Source of the DNA: CAKOSP01 sp964371745
GTDB taxonomy: Bacteria; Bacillota_I; Bacilli_A; RF39; UBA660
Length of the DNA stretch: 14,093 bases
Direction of reading: 5' to 3'
Assembly: GCA_964371745.1 (NCBI GenBank)
Contig: CAYJNS010000027.1
Span: 1 to 14,093, forward strand
The stretch's first letter is position 1, and each line of letters starts with the position of its first letter. Positions 12,389 through 14,093 of this stretch are shown piece by piece. Under the pieces are notes generated by a model. That model saw nothing but the letters and a program-made list of their open reading frames with translations, was not told where the DNA came from and searched no databases. The position numbers and the translations under genes were made by a program.

Positions 12389-12414
12389 AAAAATAGGTTA
12401 CCCTATTTTTTTTT
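12387..12414. terminator. Bidirectional terminator between the PBP gene and nth
   Basis: An 11-bp stem (AAAAAAATAGG with CCTATTTTTTT) and a TTAC loop have U runs on both strands. It overlaps the stop codons of both converging genes: TAA at 12386-12388 and, on the minus strand, TAG at 12403-12405. Confidence 0.88.
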
Positions 12415-13008
12415 GCAAACACTATTAAATAAACAATTATTACACGCTTGCTTTTTAGCTTTACAAATATATCTTCCAAAAAGTACTAATTGACTATTTA
12501 TTCTATTCCAGCTTTCTTTATTAAATTTTTTCATTATTACTTTTTCTATTTTTAATACATCATATTCATTTTTAACTATTCCTAGTACATTTGATACTCT
12601 AGTTACATGAGTATCAACAGCTATAGATGGTTCATTAAATAAATTAGCAAGTACTACACTTGCTGTTTTTCTACCAACGCCAGGTAAGGTTTCTAAATAA
12701 ACTCTATTATTAGGTACAACTCCATTATAATTTTCAAGTAGTGATTTTGCTATTTCTTTAATAAAAATAGCTTTTTTATGAAATGTTCCTACCGTCATAA
12801 TTATTTTTTCAAGTTTTTTTATTTCTAAATCACGCAACTCTTCAATTGTATATTCAAATAACTCTTTAGTAACTATATTAACTCTTTTATCAGTTGATTG
12901 AGCTGATAAGACTGTTGCTATTAAAAGTTCATAATCTTTATTATAATCAAGCTCACATACTGGATTTGGAAACATTGTATCTAAATTTTTTTCTATATCT
13001 TTAATCAT
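12403..13008 (-). CDS. nth: Endonuclease III, DNA glycosylase/AP lyase
   Basis: This 201-residue base-excision repair enzyme removes oxidised pyrimidines and cuts the abasic site. It has LLIATVLSAQSTDKRVN near the start and the helix-hairpin-helix LPGVGRKTASVVL with catalytic K114. D132 lies in VDTHVTRVSNVLG. The four-cysteine cluster C182-X6-C189-X2-C192-X5-C198 ligates a [4Fe-4S] cluster at the C-terminus. The length is normal for the family. The ATG overlaps the end of dnaD by eight bases (13001-13008) and has only a weak Shine-Dalgarno, which suggests translational coupling. It is the last gene of a cca-dnaD-nth run and ends in the shared bidirectional terminator. The dnaD-nth pair is as in Bacillus. 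Confidence 0.97.
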   Translation of the reverse strand: MIKDIEKNLDTMFPNPVCELDYNKDYELLIATVLSAQSTDKRVNIVTKELFEYTIEELRDLEIKKLEKIIMTVGTFHKKAIFIKEIAKSLLENYNGVVPNNRVYLETLPGVGRKTASVVLANLFNEPSIAVDTHVTRVSNVLGIVKNEYDVLKIEKVIMKKFNKESWNRINSQLVLFGRYICKAKKQACNNCLFNSVCKKK

Positions 13009-13618
13009 TATCTAACCAATTAAAATTAAGAAGTTTAGTTTCACAAAGTGATTCATCACTTTCTTTTTTTGTATTTATTTCTTCTTTTTTCTTTATACCT
13101 TTTTTCTCCCATTCAAATAATATTTTATCTATGTATCTTAAAGATTTAACTCCATTATAACTAGCTTCTTTTAAAGCAGACTCAATTAATTCTTCAGAAA
13201 AGCCCTTATTTATCCATGCTTTTATAATTTCATAATCCATACCAGATAAAGTTCTTCCAAACTCACTTTCAAATTTTGAATATATACTCTCAGTCGTATC
13301 ATTTTTTTCTTCTTTTTTTAGTTCTTTTTTAATAAGATTATAAAATCCATCTAAAGATATTTTTTCAATCATTTTACCTTTAGAATCTTTTTCAACATTT
13401 ACTTTAATAAGTTTCTTTTCTACTAAATTTGCAAAAGCAAACATTAAATCTTCTTCATTTAATTTTATATACTTTTTTAACAAGTCAATATTAAATATAG
13501 GATCTATTTCATTATCAAAATACATTACAAGTAAAAACTCATTTAAATTAAGTTCATTTGCTATTATATTATTTATAAATTTTGTTTCAACAACAAATCT
13601 TTTATTATCTTTATACAT
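13001..13618 (-). CDS. dnaD: DNA replication protein DnaD
   Basis: This is a 205-residue primosome protein that helps DnaA and DnaB load the replicative helicase at oriC and at restart sites in low-GC Gram-positives. The N-terminal winged-helix oligomerisation domain spans about residues 1-95 (KFINNIIANELNLNEFLLVM, then LLKKYIKLNEEDLMFAFANL). After a lysine-rich linker comes the DnaB_2 domain (about 110-172; SKFESEFGRTLSGMDYEII and RYIDKILFEWEKKGI), including the YxxxIxxxW motif (Y162, I166, W170) important for single-strand binding. The charged C-terminal tail is typical. Its Shine-Dalgarno (GGAAG) overlaps the stop of the preceding gene, and its end overlaps nth, so all three genes appear to be one operon. 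Confidence 0.93.
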   Translation of the reverse strand: MYKDNKRFVVETKFINNIIANELNLNEFLLVMYFDNEIDPIFNIDLLKKYIKLNEEDLMFAFANLVEKKLIKVNVEKDSKGKMIEKISLDGFYNLIKKELKKEEKNDTTESIYSKFESEFGRTLSGMDYEIIKAWINKGFSEELIESALKEASYNGVKSLRYIDKILFEWEKKGIKKKEEINTKKESDESLCETKLLNFNWLDND

Positions 13619-13622
13619 GTAA

Positions 13623-14093
13623 TCACTTCCTATTTTTTAAATACTTTTTAATATCTACTTTATTGTTTTTTAACTTATTTTCTAAAATTAATTCAACTAT
13701 CTCTTTTTTTATTTCATCTATTTTTTTAGATGGTTTAATATTTAATATATCTATTATCTCTAATGATGTAATCATTAATTCTTTATATTCTTTTAAAGGC
13801 ATTTTAGAGTATATATCATAAACTTTTTCTTCAGATACACTAATTATATCAATAACTTTCAAACAGTCTTCTAAACCATAGTTAAATAGTACTTTTTCAT
13901 CTATATAACCTATATTAATTATTTGACGTATCTTTATTATATTATTCATTTCTTTTTTTGTAAATAGTTTTTTATCATCACTTATTTGAGCCCAGTTAGT
14001 TAGTAAGTCTTTTACTATTATATAATTTCTTGTATTAATGTTTAATATTTTAAAAATACCAAACTCTTCACATAATTTAATTCCTTTTTCATA
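13623..14093 (-). CDS. cca: tRNA nucleotidyltransferase (CCA-adding enzyme), C-terminal part
   Basis: The frame is open to the right edge of the window, so only the last 156 residues are visible and the ATG at 13949 is probably internal. The chain is helical throughout. Its end, MPLKEYKELMITSLEIIDIL, then NIKPSKKIDEIKKEIVELIL and ENKLKNNKVDIKKYL, fits the tail domain of class II CCA-adding enzymes. There the pattern (L)P.....DL...G..PG..I..IL..L...VL.G.L.N....L..... ends the protein. The catalytic DxD head domain lies outside the window. The enzyme adds or repairs the tRNA 3' CCA end; both tRNAs in this window already encode CCA, so repair would be the main role for those. The stop TGA lies in the Shine-Dalgarno of dnaD, four bases before its start. 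The call rests on the tail only. Confidence 0.72.
   Translation of the reverse strand, partial: YEKGIKLCEEFGIFKILNINTRNYIIVKDLLTNWAQISDDKKLFTKKEMNNIIKIRQIINIGYIDEKVLFNYGLEDCLKVIDIISVSEEKVYDIYSKMPLKEYKELMITSLEIIDILNIKPSKKIDEIKKEIVELILENKLKNNKVDIKKYLKNRK

Noticed and set aside
13582..13821. Open frame of 79 codons on the + strand over dnaD/cca
   Set aside because: A Phe/Ile-rich product arising from the Lys/Glu-rich coding on the other strand; no start signals.
1..14093. Search for CRISPR arrays, insertion sequences, toxin-antitoxin pairs or a multi-gene defence locus
   Set aside because: I found no regularly spaced repeats, transposase, terminal inverted repeats or paired small overlapping toxin and antitoxin frames. 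The lone methyltransferase fragment is not enough to call a defence system.

Overview
The window is very AT-rich, with short intergenic spaces and TAA, TAG and TGA all used as stops (genetic code 11, so not a code-4 mycoplasma). Its families point to a low-GC Firmicute of the Bacilli: SpoVS, GpsB followed directly by a class B RNase P RNA, RecU upstream of a class A PBP, DnaD followed by Nth, RodZ/YmfM followed by PgsA, and a CotD-like coat protein. Small gene sizes and degenerate family members suggest a streamlined, perhaps gut-associated, lineage. That lineage call is inference. Ten Ns at 3349-3358 mark a scaffold gap.

Left part (1-5250), the more accessory half: the C-terminal part of a cytosine-5 DNA methyltransferase (+); a membrane-anchored, apparently catalytically degenerate polysaccharide-deacetylase-like protein (-); an XRE repressor with a likely operator (-) downstream of a short SsbB-like single-strand binding protein (-); an unrecognised protein with a C-terminal membrane segment (+); a YwaF-type membrane protein broken only by the N gap (-); SpoVS (-); and an unrecognised 324-residue protein (-).

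Middle (5250-9180), all minus strand: tRNA-Thr and tRNA-Ala behind one promoter with a terminator between them, the omega subunit of RNA polymerase, a type IV pilin-like protein, an unknown soluble protein, a CotD-like spore coat protein, pgsA with a rodZ-like gene, the RNase P RNA, gpsB and a small reading frame ahead of gpsB.

Right part (9200-14093), housekeeping: recU and a class A penicillin-binding protein form a + strand operon. It converges through a shared bidirectional terminator on a minus strand operon read as (cca C-terminus)-dnaD-nth. This links cell-wall synthesis and division (PBP1, GpsB, RodZ) with DNA processing (RecU, DnaD, Nth) in an arrangement resembling that of Bacillus.

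Two structural themes stand out. Terminator hairpins repeatedly contain the stop codon of the gene they end, and two promoters lie inside the preceding gene's terminator. Most recognisable promoters carry an extended -10 (TGn). I saw no CRISPR array, no insertion sequence and no clear multi-gene defence island. The best candidates for undescribed biology are the 225-, 324- and 159-residue unknowns, the tRNA pair with its internal terminator, and the degenerate deacetylase.
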